This document shows positions 39,379 through 48,351 of a stretch of DNA of 62,488 bases, in pieces. The stretch comes from Deltaproteobacteria bacterium. Lineage in GTDB: Bacteria > Desulfobacterota > GWC2-55-46 > UBA9637 > GWC2-42-11. The DNA lies in assembly GCA_016223005.1 (NCBI GenBank), contig JACRPW010000025.1:1-62488 (forward strand), in the 5' to 3' direction. Numbering within the stretch: the first letter of the stretch is position 1; each line of letters opens with the position of its first letter. The position numbers and the translations under genes are program-made. Below the pieces are notes generated by a model. That model made no database searches and had not been told where the DNA came from. It saw nothing but the letters and a program-made list of their open reading frames with translations.

Positions 39379-40548
39379 TTACACCCTCTCATACGGGTCA
39401 AATAGTTTTTTATATTCATCAAGTGCAAATCTGTCTGTCATTCCTGCTATGTAATCGCAAATCAGCCTCTCTTTGCCCACCTCATTTATATTTGCATATA
39501 CATGCGGCGGTAAGAGGCGCGGGTCTTCTTCATATATCTTAAAAAGGTGTTTTATGATTCTATTCGCCTTATCAGCCATCCTGATGACCCTGTGATGCTC
39601 ATATAGATTCTCTTTAAGAAATTTTTTAAGTTCTTTATTTTTCCTGTCCATATCAGTAGAGAATCGGGTGATTGGATGACCTGTCTTTCTTATATCTTCT
39701 AAACTATTTATCCCATAATCCCTGATACATTTTAAGGTATTTTCAACAAGGTCTGTAACCTGCTGATTAATTATTTGAATGATTGTCTGGGATTTTACTG
39801 CCTTAATATCCTCGTCTTGATACATCTTTTTTACCTTGCTAAAATTTTCTTTCCACAACTCTATTTCATCCAACTTGTCTATCTCCAGCATACCTGAAGA
39901 AATGCCGTCATCAATATCATGATTATTATATGCTATCTCATCAGATATATCAACAATCTGTGCCTCAAGGCATGGGGCATTTTCAGGTTCATATTCATCC
40001 AGAATATCAGGGCGGTCATGTTCTGATGAGTGTTTTACAATACCCTCTCTTACCTCCCATGTGAGATTTAAACCTTTAAATTTGGGGTATCTATGCTCTA
40101 TATTTTCAACAATCTTTAAACTCTGGAGATTATGTTCAAAACCTCCATGGTCTTTCATAAGTTTATTAAGGGTTTTTTCACCTGTATGTCCAAACGGTGG
40201 GTGTCCAAGGTCATGGGCAAGGGCAATTGCCTCTGCGATATCCTCATTTAAATCCAGCGCCCTTGCTATGGTGCGGGCTATCTGTGCAACCTCTATAGTA
40301 TGGGTGAGCCTTGTCCTGTAGTGGTCTCCCTCGTGATACACAAAGACCTGAGTCTTATACTCCAGCCGCCTGAATGCATTGCAGTGAATAATCCTATCTC
40401 TATCCCTCTGAAATGCTGTTCTAAAGGGATGTTCAGGCTCATAGTATCTCCTGCCCCTTGAGTCTTTGCTTCTCATTGCATAAGAGGCGAGCCTTAAAGC
40501 CTCTTTATCAATTATAGAATCAATTACCCTTGCCACTATCACACCCAT
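39379..40548 (-). CDS. dgt: dGTP triphosphohydrolase-like HD domain protein
   Basis: 389 residues. HD-domain metallohydrolase of the deoxyguanosinetriphosphatase family: FRRLEYKTQVFV, TRLTHTIEVAQIAR (first His), IALAHDLGHPPFGHTGE (HD), KHSSEHD, and DEIAYNNHDIDDG. Hydrolyses dNTP to deoxynucleoside and triphosphate. The start may be ATG 40548 or a GTG a few codons in. It overlaps the end of a small upstream ORF (40520-40666). Confidence 0.94.
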   Translation of the reverse strand: MGVIVARVIDSIIDKEALRLASYAMRSKDSRGRRYYEPEHPFRTAFQRDRDRIIHCNAFRRLEYKTQVFVYHEGDHYRTRLTHTIEVAQIARTIARALDLNEDIAEAIALAHDLGHPPFGHTGEKTLNKLMKDHGGFEHNLQSLKIVENIEHRYPKFKGLNLTWEVREGIVKHSSEHDRPDILDEYEPENAPCLEAQIVDISDEIAYNNHDIDDGISSGMLEIDKLDEIELWKENFSKVKKMYQDEDIKAVKSQTIIQIINQQVTDLVENTLKCIRDYGINSLEDIRKTGHPITRFSTDMDRKNKELKKFLKENLYEHHRVIRMADKANRIIKHLFKIYEEDPRLLPPHVYANINEVGKERLICDYIAGMTDRFALDEYKKLFDPYERV

Positions 40549-40666
40549 CCTTCAGCCCTGCAAGGAAGTTCTTGTAGTCATCATAATACTCATCCATCAA
40601 ATCAACAGGGGCAATCTTATCAGTATCAATCTTTTTCTTTTCTTTTAGAAATTCTTTAAATGTCAC
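40520..40666 (-). CDS. small acidic protein, 48 residues
   Basis: GTG start at 40666; reads (M)TFKEFLKEKKKIDTDKIAP, then DLMDEYYDDYKNFLAGLKD, ending ...GKGN* inside the dgt start. Charged, no transmembrane segment. It overlaps dgt by 29 bases, which suggests translational coupling. No strong ribosome site. Codon pattern and coupling favour a real gene, but the family is unknown to me. Confidence 0.5.
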   Translation of the reverse strand: MTFKEFLKEKKKIDTDKIAPVDLMDEYYDDYKNFLAGLKDGCDSGKGN

Positions 40667-40703
40667 TTAAAATACCATTAACCCGGCTGAATTTTTCATC
40701 CCA

Positions 40704-41018
40704 TTACATCTTGTAAAGGGAAAGCCTTTCTACTATTTGTCCGTTTTTCAAATGTTTTTCAACTATCTCCTCAACATCATTTACACTTACATTTTTATAC
40801 CATATCCCTTCAGGGTAGATAACTACTGCCGGGCACATATCCCCTTTTGGTTCTGTTTCCTTACATACACTCAGACACCCAGCCTTAGATGTCTTTATCT
40901 CATCTTTGAGATTATACTCATCAAGTTTTTCCCTGAACTTCTCTAATAACTCCTCAGAACCCTTTGATACACAGTGTTTACCCTGACTCACAAACAGATG
41001 CAGACGATATGGTTTCAT
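40704..41018 (-). CDS. thioredoxin-like [2Fe-2S] ferredoxin
   Basis: 104 residues. Cys positions: near 16 (GKHCVSKGS), then AGCLSVC near 48-52, and DMCPAVVIYPEG near 62. This C-x(n)-C-x3-C-x(n)-C spacing with C-terminal YPEGIWY is that of NuoE-like/Shethna-type 2Fe-2S ferredoxins with a thioredoxin fold. Starts inside the rdgB stop (ATGA), so it is the last gene of the rph-rdgB-fdx unit. Electron partner unknown. Confidence 0.88.
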   Translation of the reverse strand: MKPYRLHLFVSQGKHCVSKGSEELLEKFREKLDEYNLKDEIKTSKAGCLSVCKETEPKGDMCPAVVIYPEGIWYKNVSVNDVEEIVEKHLKNGQIVERLSLYKM

Positions 41019-41641
41019 ACTATCTCCTCTCCTTTCAAGTGCCTCTTCACTGCAGATATTGCCTTTGCCCTGTGGCTTATCCTGTTTTTTTCTTCTGGTT
41101 TAAGTTCTGCCATTGTCTTTTTTAATTCAGGCACATAAAAGACAGGGTCATAACCAAAACCATAACTGCCCTTTGGTTCAAACGCTATAAAACCCTTGCA
41201 CTCACCCTCTGCGATATATTCTTCACCTGATGGAAAAACCACTGCTATAACTGATTTATATTTGGCGATTCTCTTCTCAAAGGCAATGCCTGCAATCTCT
41301 TCTAACAGTTTTTTATTATTTTCATCATCTGTTGCATTTTCCCCTGCATATCTTGAAGAATAAACACCGGGCATTCCATCCAACACATCCACCATCAAGC
41401 CTGAATCATCTGCAAGGGCAATCTCCCTTGTATGTCTTGCAGCCACCCTTGCCTTTTTCAGTGCATTACCCTCAAAACTGTCGCAGTCCTCTATAATTTC
41501 AGGTATATCAGAAAAATCTTTTAAGGACAAAAAGTTGCCACAAAATGCAACTGCATTTTTTGGGTTAATATCTCTATCACTAAAAAGTGCCTCAATCTCT
41601 TTTATTTTATGATTATTCCTTGTTGCAAGAACAATCTTCAT
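41015..41641 (-). CDS. rdgB: XTP/dITP pyrophosphatase
   Basis: 208 residues from ATG 41641 ([20 protein letters not shown]), which overlaps the rph stop. Removes non-canonical purine nucleotides. [26 protein letters not shown], and SHRAKA are intact. After FSDRDI the expected short link to LSLKDF is replaced by a longer segment ([12 protein letters not shown]) encoded by a family C repeat at 41541-41568, an in-frame insertion. Confidence 0.95.
   Translation of the reverse strand: MKIVLATRNNHKIKEIEALFSDRDINPKNAVAFCGNFLSLKDFSDIPEIIEDCDSFEGNALKKARVAARHTREIALADDSGLMVDVLDGMPGVYSSRYAGENATDDENNKKLLEEIAGIAFEKRIAKYKSVIAVVFPSGEEYIAEGECKGFIAFEPKGSYGFGYDPVFYVPELKKTMAELKPEEKNRISHRAKAISAVKRHLKGEEIV
41541..41568. 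repeat. Repeat family C copy inside rdgB
   Basis: AAAATGCAACTGCATTTTTT followed by GGGTTAA; same sequence as the right part of the perfect palindrome at 55574-55609. In frame. Confidence 0.85.
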
Positions 41642-42387
41642 TTTAGACTGCCGAGGAGTCCCATCTGCTTTTTTGTCAGTTCCGTTGTGCCTCTGGATGC
41701 AAGAGAGATCATATCTTCCATATCTTCTTTTGAAAACGGACAAGTCTCTGCTGTGCCCTGAACCTCAACAAATTTACCGCTGCCTGTCATAATCACATTC
41801 ATATCAACATGAGCCTTTGAATCCTCTTCATAGGTTAAGTCAAGAAAACTTAAGTTATTAACAACACCGACACTCACAGCAGCAACGGAATCCAGAATAG
41901 GAGCAGTATTTATAGTGCCTTTATTTTTCATATTCTTTATCGTATCAACAAGCGCTACAAATGCACCTGTAATTGATGCTGTTCTTGTTCCGCCGTCTGC
42001 CTGAATAACATCACAGTCAATCCATATAGTCCTCTCACCAATGGCATTAAGATCAACCACTGACCTAAGCGACCTGCCTATAAGCCTTTGAATTTCGTGG
42101 GTTCTTCCACCTACCTTTCCTGCAGATGATTCCCTTCTTATCCTTACCTTTGAGGAACCGGGGAGCATAGAATATTCCGCTGTTATCCAGCCTTTATTTG
42201 TTCCTTTTAAAAACGGCGGCACACCTTCCTCAACAGTGGCAGTGCATATAACCTTTGTATCCCCCATCTCTATCAGCACTGAACCATTTGAAAATTTTAG
42301 AAATTTCCTTGTTATCCTGACACTGCGAAGTTCATCTGCCTGCCGTCCATCACCCCTGATAAAACCACGGCATTTATTATTTTGCAT
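41638..42387 (-). CDS. rph: ribonuclease PH
   Basis: 249 residues. Phosphorolytic 3'-5' tRNA-trimming exonuclease. [48 protein letters not shown], and [19 protein letters not shown] are all present. Overlaps rdgB downstream and the small hypothetical gene upstream. Confidence 0.96.
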   Translation of the reverse strand: MQNNKCRGFIRGDGRQADELRSVRITRKFLKFSNGSVLIEMGDTKVICTATVEEGVPPFLKGTNKGWITAEYSMLPGSSKVRIRRESSAGKVGGRTHEIQRLIGRSLRSVVDLNAIGERTIWIDCDVIQADGGTRTASITGAFVALVDTIKNMKNKGTINTAPILDSVAAVSVGVVNNLSFLDLTYEEDSKAHVDMNVIMTGSGKFVEVQGTAETCPFSKEDMEDMISLASRGTTELTKKQMGLLGSLK

Positions 42388-42712
42388 ACCCTGCCCTCAC
42401 TTTCAAGAAAGAAAAACTATCCTTATCAAGGGACACCAGCACATTTAATAAACTTAAGTTTTCCTTAATTATTGGTATCTTTTTAATATAAAGCCCTGCC
42501 AAAGTCTCCTTGAATCGCACAAGTTCCCTTAATTTATTTTTCCTGCTTAAAGTTGCGATGGTTAGATATAATAGTTCAAAGGCCCTTTCGTAACAGTATC
42601 TAACCTCAACGAAATCACCCTTTTCTATCCAATTGCCTGCCCTGTTTAACTCATTGGCAATCATGAGAATCTGCTTATAAAATGGGAAGGAACGCCATTT
42701 TTCTTTTGTCAT
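42377..42712 (-). CDS. conserved-looking hypothetical protein
   Basis: 111 residues from ATG 42712 ([20 protein letters not shown]); a start at 42736 is also open. All-helical and charged, with [20 protein letters not shown] in the middle. No domain recognised. It lies between the DUF5674-like gene and rph, overlapping the latter by 11 bases. Confidence 0.65.
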   Translation of the reverse strand: MTKEKWRSFPFYKQILMIANELNRAGNWIEKGDFVEVRYCYERAFELLYLTIATLSRKNKLRELVRFKETLAGLYIKKIPIIKENLSLLNVLVSLDKDSFSFLKVRAGYAK

Positions 42713-42725
42713 GGTTTTATGGTAT

Positions 42726-43073
42726 TTAAGATTCATATTCTACAAGGTTATCTATAATCCCAGTAATCCTTTTTCTTATTTCCAAATTTTCAACTTCCAT
42801 AGAAAAGTTGTCCTGATGAGGACGAATGTTTATCAAAGATGTATATTCTATGAAATCATTTTTGTCTTTGAATGGATAGAGATTTATCCCCCATAGATTT
42901 TCTTGTTCCGAACCATTTTCCAAGAGATAAGCCTCTAAATCCGAATGAAGTTCAGCATCAATAGCAAGAATATCTTTCTGTACATCCACAACTACCTTTA
43001 TCATTGTTTTAAAATAACCAAGATAGTTATCTGTAAGTTCATTTCTGGAGATTCTGGAATCTATAATCTTCAC
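42726..43073 (-). CDS. DUF5674-like protein
   Basis: 115 residues. Pattern VKVVVDVQKDILAIDAELHS, then DLEAYLLENGS, LWGINLYPF and SLINIRPHQ(D)N is that of DUF5674 proteins, small proteins often in toxin-antitoxin-like pairs. Its neighbour at 42377 could be its partner; that is inference. Function unknown. Confidence 0.7.
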   Translation of the reverse strand: MKIIDSRISRNELTDNYLGYFKTMIKVVVDVQKDILAIDAELHSDLEAYLLENGSEQENLWGINLYPFKDKNDFIEYTSLINIRPHQDNFSMEVENLEIRKRITGIIDNLVEYES

Positions 43074-43084
43074 TGTAAATAGCC

Positions 43085-45919
43085 TTAACCTTTTTTATCA
43101 CTGCCTGCTGCCGAAAGCGCTTCTATGCACCGCTCGCATACCTCTGGATGTTCTTTAAACTCCCCTACCCTTTCGCTGTAGTTCCAGCACCTTGCACATT
43201 TTTTACCCCTTGCCTTGTTTATACCTATCTTCAGGTTTTTTATTTCCTGACTTTCAAACATAATATCTGAACTGTCAAACACATACCCTTTGTCCAGCAA
43301 AGAAATTTGAGATATAATCAGTATTTCCTTGAAAGTTTCAGCATACTTCATAAGAATCTCTTTAAGTTCACCTTCCGCTGATATTTTAACCAATGCGTCA
43401 AGGGAGTGTCCTATTACCTTATCTTTTCTTGCATTTTCCAATGCCTTTGCAGCCTCTGTCTTTGTGCAAAGCAGTATGTCCCATGTTTCAGAAAGTTTGT
43501 CGTTAAGCCATTCATTTTTGATTTCAGGAAATGATGAGAGATGCACACTGTCAGTATACCTGCCCGGCATAAAATGCCATACCTCATCTGATGTAAATGG
43601 GATAATTGGTGCAATAAGCCTTACAATATGGTCAAGGATATAATATATCGTTGTCTGCACTGCCCTGCGGTTTCTTGAAGCCGCACCTAAAGTATAGAGG
43701 CGGTCTTTAATTACATCAAGATAGAATGCGCTTAAATCAACACTACAAAAGTTATGAAGACTGTGATAAATCACATGGAATTCAAAATCATTGTATGCCT
43801 TTAAAAGCCTTTCAGTGAGTTTTGTAAGTCTATGGAGTATAAGGCGGTCTATCTCAGTAAGTTCATTGTATGGGACAATATCCTTTTCAGGACTATAATC
43901 ATAGAGATTGCCCAGGATAAACCTGCATGTGTTTCTTATTCGTCTGTATGCGTCTGATAGTCTTGTGAGTATCTCCCCGGAAATCCTTATATCTTCCCTG
44001 TAATCTTCTGCTGAGACCCATAATCTTAAAATCTCTGCACCATATTTGTCTATAACCTCTTGCGGTGCTACCACATTGCCTATGGATTTACTCATCTTTT
44101 TGCCGCTGCCATCAACAACAAAACCGTGCGTCAGGACAGAATTATACGGTGCTTTTCCCCTTGTGCTGACAGAGGTAAGAAGCGCTGAATGGAACCAGCC
44201 TCTGTGCTGGTCGCTCCCTTCAAGATAAAGGTCAGCAGGATACTTCAGATTATCCCTATCTTCCAGAACCGCAGCAAAACTTACACCTGAATCAAACCAA
44301 ACATCTAATATATTTTCTTCTTTTATAAATTCTTTACTCCCACACTTCAGACATTTTGTGCCTTGCGGCAATAACTCTGCCGCACCCTTTTCAAACCATA
44401 TATCAGCGCCATGTTTTTCAAATTCATCTGCGAGCCTGTTGATTATATCCTTATCCAGAAGCACATATCCGCACTCCTTACAGTCAAATGCTGTAATAGG
44501 CACCCCCCAAGCCCTCTGCCTTGATATGCACCAGTCAGGTCTGTTTAAAACCATATTATAAATCCTGTCCCTGCCCCATGAGGGTATCCACTGGACTTTA
44601 TCAATCGCCTCCAGAGATTTTTTTCTCAAGTCATTATCTTCCATAGATATAAACCACTGCTCTGTTGCCCTGAATATTATTGGATTCTTACACCTCCAGC
44701 AGTGAGGATAGGAATGCTCAATACTATCTTCTTTTAACAACGCGCCTTTACATTTAAGAAGTTCAACTATATTCTTATTTGCATCAAATACCTTCTGCCC
44801 TTCAAACTCTGGGACTGCATTTGTAAACCTTCCCTGATTGTCAACAGGATTGTAAATATCAAGATTGTATTTCAGCCCTAACTCGTAGTCATCCTGACCA
44901 TGCCCCGGTGCTATGTGAACGCAGCCTGTGCCTGTTTCAAGGGTTACATGGGTTCCAAGAATGATTATGGAATCCCTGTCAATAAACGGATGTCTTGTCT
45001 TTGTGCCTTCAAGTCTTGATGGATAAAAGGTATCCAGTATTCTATAATCAGTCCAGTTGAGTTTTTTTGCAACATCTTCTAATAGCCCTTTTGCTACAAT
45101 ATATATCTCTGCCCCTTGCCCCTGTATCTCTATCGCCGCATACTCCAATTCAGGATGCATTGCTATTGCAAGATTTGCAGGCAGGGTCCACGGTGTGGTC
45201 GTCCAGATGATGATGGATACATCTTTATTTGCAAGACTTGGAATTTTTTCCTTGAACCTTGAATCTTGAATCTTGAATCCCACATATATTGACGGCGACC
45301 TTTTGTCAGCATATTCAACCTCTGCCTCTGCAAGCGCTGTCTGGCATGAACTGCACCAATGCACAGGCTTTTCCCCTTTATAGACAAGACCTCTTTCAAC
45401 ACACCTGCCAAGTTCTCTCAATATTGAAGATTGATATTTATAGTCCATCGTAAGGTATGGCTCATCCCATTCGCCAAATACCCCAAGCCTTTTAAATTCT
45501 TCTCTCTGAATGTTTACAAACTTTTCCGCATATGCGCGGCACATTTTTCTGGTTTCCATCTTTGTCTGCTTACTGCTTACTGCTTTCTGCTTACTGTCTT
45601 TTTCAACCTGAAGTTCTATTGGCAGACCATGACAGTCCCAGCCCGGCACATAATCGGTTGCCTTCCCTGCCATAAACCTTGCCTTTACAATTATATCCTT
45701 TAAGATTTTATTCAGGGCGTGTCCAATATGGATATGTCCGTTTGCATAAGGCGGACCGTCATGCAGGATATACTTCTGCCTGTTTTTGCTAATCTCTTTG
45801 ATTTTGCCGTAGAGATTTTCATCTTCCCATTTTTTCAGAATATCAGGCTCATTTTTACTAAGATTCGCCTTCATTGGAAAGTCTGTATTTGGGAGATTTA
45901 AGGTTGTCTTGTAATCCAC
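43085..45919 (-). CDS. ileS: isoleucyl-tRNA synthetase
   Basis: 944 residues, normal bacterial length. HIGH-type motif PYANGHIHIGHAL, editing domain (TTTPWTLPANLA), KMSKS in GKKMSKSIGNV, anticodon-binding helices, and the C-terminal zinc finger CARCWNYS ... CERCIEAL. Two heptad arrays are in frame: TGCTTAC units (45567-45597) encode KDSKQKAVSSKQTK, and TTGAATC units (45251-45281) encode FKIQDSRFKEK in the editing domain. Both lie in loops. Confidence 0.97.
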   Translation of the reverse strand: MDYKTTLNLPNTDFPMKANLSKNEPDILKKWEDENLYGKIKEISKNRQKYILHDGPPYANGHIHIGHALNKILKDIIVKARFMAGKATDYVPGWDCHGLPIELQVEKDSKQKAVSSKQTKMETRKMCRAYAEKFVNIQREEFKRLGVFGEWDEPYLTMDYKYQSSILRELGRCVERGLVYKGEKPVHWCSSCQTALAEAEVEYADKRSPSIYVGFKIQDSRFKEKIPSLANKDVSIIIWTTTPWTLPANLAIAMHPELEYAAIEIQGQGAEIYIVAKGLLEDVAKKLNWTDYRILDTFYPSRLEGTKTRHPFIDRDSIIILGTHVTLETGTGCVHIAPGHGQDDYELGLKYNLDIYNPVDNQGRFTNAVPEFEGQKVFDANKNIVELLKCKGALLKEDSIEHSYPHCWRCKNPIIFRATEQWFISMEDNDLRKKSLEAIDKVQWIPSWGRDRIYNMVLNRPDWCISRQRAWGVPITAFDCKECGYVLLDKDIINRLADEFEKHGADIWFEKGAAELLPQGTKCLKCGSKEFIKEENILDVWFDSGVSFAAVLEDRDNLKYPADLYLEGSDQHRGWFHSALLTSVSTRGKAPYNSVLTHGFVVDGSGKKMSKSIGNVVAPQEVIDKYGAEILRLWVSAEDYREDIRISGEILTRLSDAYRRIRNTCRFILGNLYDYSPEKDIVPYNELTEIDRLILHRLTKLTERLLKAYNDFEFHVIYHSLHNFCSVDLSAFYLDVIKDRLYTLGAASRNRRAVQTTIYYILDHIVRLIAPIIPFTSDEVWHFMPGRYTDSVHLSSFPEIKNEWLNDKLSETWDILLCTKTEAAKALENARKDKVIGHSLDALVKISAEGELKEILMKYAETFKEILIISQISLLDKGYVFDSSDIMFESQEIKNLKIGINKARGKKCARCWNYSERVGEFKEHPEVCERCIEALSAAGSDKKG
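45251..45281. repeat. Heptad repeat array inside ileS (editing domain)
   Basis: TTGAACC then TTGAATC x3, period 7, in frame. Confidence 0.88.
45567..45597. repeat. Heptad repeat array inside ileS (N-terminal part)
   Basis: TGCTTAC/TGCTTAC/TGCTTTC/TGCTTAC, period 7, in frame. Confidence 0.9.
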
Positions 45920-45937
45920 TACAAAAGCCTCCTGATT

Positions 45938-46540
45938 TTAAGTGTAAAGCGTCAGACTTATAACCACCTGCGCACATCCTATAACAAATCCGAGTGCCCC
46001 GCCAATCCATTCTATATGTTTTAATTCTTTTGCAATGAATTTTATAAGAAGTGCCTCAAACTGCTCAAGATTAAGGTTATCTATCTTTGAAACCAGCATA
46101 TCTTTTATATCTATCTTTTCCTGAAAATTGTTGACCAGTTCCCCTTTTTTTTCATCAATATGTTTCAGCGCCTCTTTCGTAAGATAATATTTTATATGAT
46201 ACAAGAGGTTCTCTGACAATAGACCAATAATCGGAAGACTCTTGATTCTGGTTGCCTTGAATCTATGCTCAATTATCTCATCAACTGCCTTTTCAACCTC
46301 TGCTTTCCATTCTATGCATTCAAGGATTTTAGAAAAATCTTTTGCATTCAGAAGTTCATTTTCTATAGTCTTTGCAATGGTTTTTGCTATCTCTTTCCTT
46401 CTCTTTGGGATAATGCCCTGCAGTCTGTAACCGAATATGTTTACAGGCTCGTAAGGACGAAACAGCATCTTAACAGCCACATAGTTTGTAAACCATCCGA
46501 TTAAAGCCCCTGCAAGCGGAGGGATAAGGATGTTATACAT
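45938..46540 (-). CDS. DUF445 family membrane protein
   Basis: 200 residues. N-terminal helix with PPLAGALIGWFTNYVAVKML, then FRPYEPVNIFGYRLQGIIPK and RRKEIAKTIAKTIENELL, and a C-terminal hydrophobic helix (GGALGFVIGCAQVVISL). This is the DUF445 pattern (YheB-like). Membrane-anchored, role unknown. Shortest form of the family. Confidence 0.88.
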   Translation of the reverse strand: MYNILIPPLAGALIGWFTNYVAVKMLFRPYEPVNIFGYRLQGIIPKRRKEIAKTIAKTIENELLNAKDFSKILECIEWKAEVEKAVDEIIEHRFKATRIKSLPIIGLLSENLLYHIKYYLTKEALKHIDEKKGELVNNFQEKIDIKDMLVSKIDNLNLEQFEALLIKFIAKELKHIEWIGGALGFVIGCAQVVISLTLYT

Positions 46541-46545
46541 GTTAC

Positions 46546-46818
46546 CTAAAACCTCCTTTTATCAATTTCCTCCTGATAGAACTTTTTATACAAAACCTCC
46601 CACTCCCTGCTGCCTTCAGGAACCTGTTTTGACATAGACCTTATTTTTTCTCGGGCAGCATCATCTGCCGTATCTTCTATCTTTAGATAGTTTGTAAGGG
46701 TTTTTTTTATCTCTCTGAGTGCCTCAGCATCATCTGTAAAATCCACAAGGTCGTCCTTCCAGATACCGTCTGTAATGATGTGTGAGATGTGGGAAATTCT
46801 GTCTTCTGTCAGCCTCAT
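46546..46818 (-). CDS. DUF507 family protein (second copy)
   Basis: 90 residues. MRLTEDRISHISHIITDGIW, then REIKKTL and KIRSMSKQVPEGSREWEVLY, typical of DUF507, a small helical family found mostly in deltaproteobacteria and related phyla. Overlaps the other DUF507 gene by 4 bases. Function unknown. Confidence 0.88.
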   Translation of the reverse strand: MRLTEDRISHISHIITDGIWKDDLVDFTDDAEALREIKKTLTNYLKIEDTADDAAREKIRSMSKQVPEGSREWEVLYKKFYQEEIDKRRF

Positions 46819-47096
46819 AGAACTATCCCCCGTTCCTTTGCAAGTTTATTCTTTATCATCATAAACATCTTTCTATAGTCCATTTTGCCTCTGTCCATCT
46901 CGCCTGCATGCTGCTTCATTATATTTTCAACCTCCCTCTCCAGTTCATCTTCTGCCTGTAAGTCCTTCAGGAAAAGTTCTGTAATCCTTTTAAGGACAAC
47001 ATCTTCATCAACTTTGAATAATATAATGCCCTTTTCTTTTAGTTTATCCAGAATTATTCTTGAAATCTTTTCAACCTGTTCAATTGTAAGCCTCAT
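46815..47096 (-). CDS. DUF507 family protein (first copy)
   Basis: 93 residues. MRLTIEQVEKISRIILDKLK, then VENIMKQHAGEMDRGKMDYR, and MMIKNKLAKERGIVL. Same family and opening as the next gene but clearly diverged, so an old tandem duplication. The two probably work together, for example as a heterodimer; that is inference. Confidence 0.88.
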   Translation of the reverse strand: MRLTIEQVEKISRIILDKLKEKGIILFKVDEDVVLKRITELFLKDLQAEDELEREVENIMKQHAGEMDRGKMDYRKMFMMIKNKLAKERGIVL

Positions 47097-47413
47097 AGTA
47101 TCTCCCTTGTTTTAAACAAAGATGCTAGCACACTTTATCATCATCTTGCAAGTTTTGGGGTTTTTTGGGGTTTTCTGAGGCTATATGTAGAAAATATTTT
47201 TGCGGCTTATAGGCTCTGACCCGAAAAATAAAAACCAAATACATTTTTCAGGTTAATCCTTTCACAAAAGTAATGCCCTTCTATTATCTTGCGGAGTTTT
47301 TTCTCTTGACAGGGGCATGTTAATGGGTGAAGACCCAATGACAATGCTCTGGAAAGAAGATACAGCGGAAACATATGCTGTGCGATGAAGCAGTCTGTTT
47401 TGTCGTTAGATTT
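47097..47413. repeat. Intergenic region with a family C repeat
   Basis: Contains GGGGTTTTTTGGGGTTTT duplications near 47157-47175 and a family C variant at 47218-47255 (CCCGAAAAAT ... ACATTTTTCAGG). A short plus-strand open frame at 47321-47388 (GEDPMTMLWKEDTAETYAVR) may be a gene fragment; I cannot assign it. No RNA gene recognised. Confidence 0.6.
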
Positions 47414-48124
47414 TTATGGTTTCATTAGACCCTTAATACTTTTTCCTATACTCTTTAAGGGAGATGTGATTTTCTCCTGAGCAGATGCGAGCATCTTTTT
47501 CTTAAACACATCCTTCAGGTCATTTTGCGGATTTTTCATATTGCCCCATACATTAAAATTAACTGCAATCTCTCCCTCTTTCTTTAGAAGTCCTAACACA
47601 AGGGGTGCAGAAATCCCCATTAGAACTCCCTTTGACTCTAAATCCATATCCTTCAGTTTGAGCGTAGAAGGTGCTTTTATATATTCCTTAACTATGCTGA
47701 AGTTTGATTCAAGGTTTAATCTCCCCTTTTTGACCCTAACATCTCCTCCCATATAGGGTCCTAAAAGTGTCATATCAAAATCTTTTAGCAAAAGATTACC
47801 CTTGAAATTTTTATCAGGTATCTCTCCATCAGACTTCAACACAATCTTTCCGTCATTGGGCAGTTTCGCAGATGTGCTGATAGTCATCTTGTCCTGAAGG
47901 ATGTTTGTTTTGCTATTAACATCTACAGTTACATTAGTTATTTCCATTTTAAAACTTTTAAGTTCATCAGTAATCACCACTTTCCCATTACTCACTTCCA
48001 AAACCTTTACAATAACTTCTATTGACGGCTTTTCATCCTTCTTCTCCGTCTCCTTTTTTATATCAGGCACAGGCATCAGCCATTTATTCTGTTTCGTTCT
48101 TTTAACCCAAAAAATGCATTTCAA
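47414..48124 (-). pseudogene. AsmA/DUF748-like protein, main part of a split gene
   Basis: 236 residues, beta-rich, with repeats such as VKVLEVSNGKVVITDELKSF, LLKDFDMTLLGPYMGGDVRV and SKGVLMGISAPLVLGLLKKE, as in AsmA/TamB/DUF748 envelope proteins. The first codons (MKCIFWVK) are the family C repeat, not native sequence. The native signal/anchor lies upstream in another frame (48162-48308). The ORF alone lacks an export signal, so the gene is probably inactivated, or its N-terminal end was replaced. Confidence 0.6.
48102..48122. repeat. Repeat family C copy at the broken AsmA-like gene
   Basis: TTAACCCAAAAAATGCATTT, the left arm of the family C palindrome. It supplies the false start codon of the ORF 47414-48124. 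Confidence 0.75.
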
Positions 48125-48161
48125 AAAGACATACCTATAGAACCACGCCTATCAAGGCAAT

Positions 48162-48308
48162 TCACGAATCATTATTAACAAGGGCACTGTTGACCTTTTC
48201 CGTTATAAAGGAATCAAAAGGAAAGAATAGGATTAAACCTGTTGCAGCTAAAAAGATGATAATGAAAAACCAGAGTATAATCTTCTTAAACATATTAAAC
48301 ATAGCCAT
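48162..48308 (-). pseudogene. N-terminal anchor fragment of the AsmA-like gene
   Basis: 48 codons from ATG 48308: MAMFNMFKKIILWFFIIIFL, then ILFFPFDSFITEKVNSAL, stop TGA at 48162. It has one hydrophobic helix followed by the FP-D...-type start of AsmA/GspN-like proteins. The frame stops 37 bases before the downstream ORF, which is in another frame. Confidence 0.55.
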
Positions 48309-48351
48309 AATAAAACTACACTTTCTTAAGTATTGTCAAATGAAATGCAGC

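Noticed and set aside
45920-45937. T-box leader for ileS
   Set aside because: Only 18 bases separate ileS from the neighbour in the wrong direction, and the region upstream of its start has no T-box motif.
46546-47096. Assembly duplication of one DUF507 gene
   Set aside because: The two proteins share only the family pattern and differ at most positions, so it is a genuine old tandem pair.
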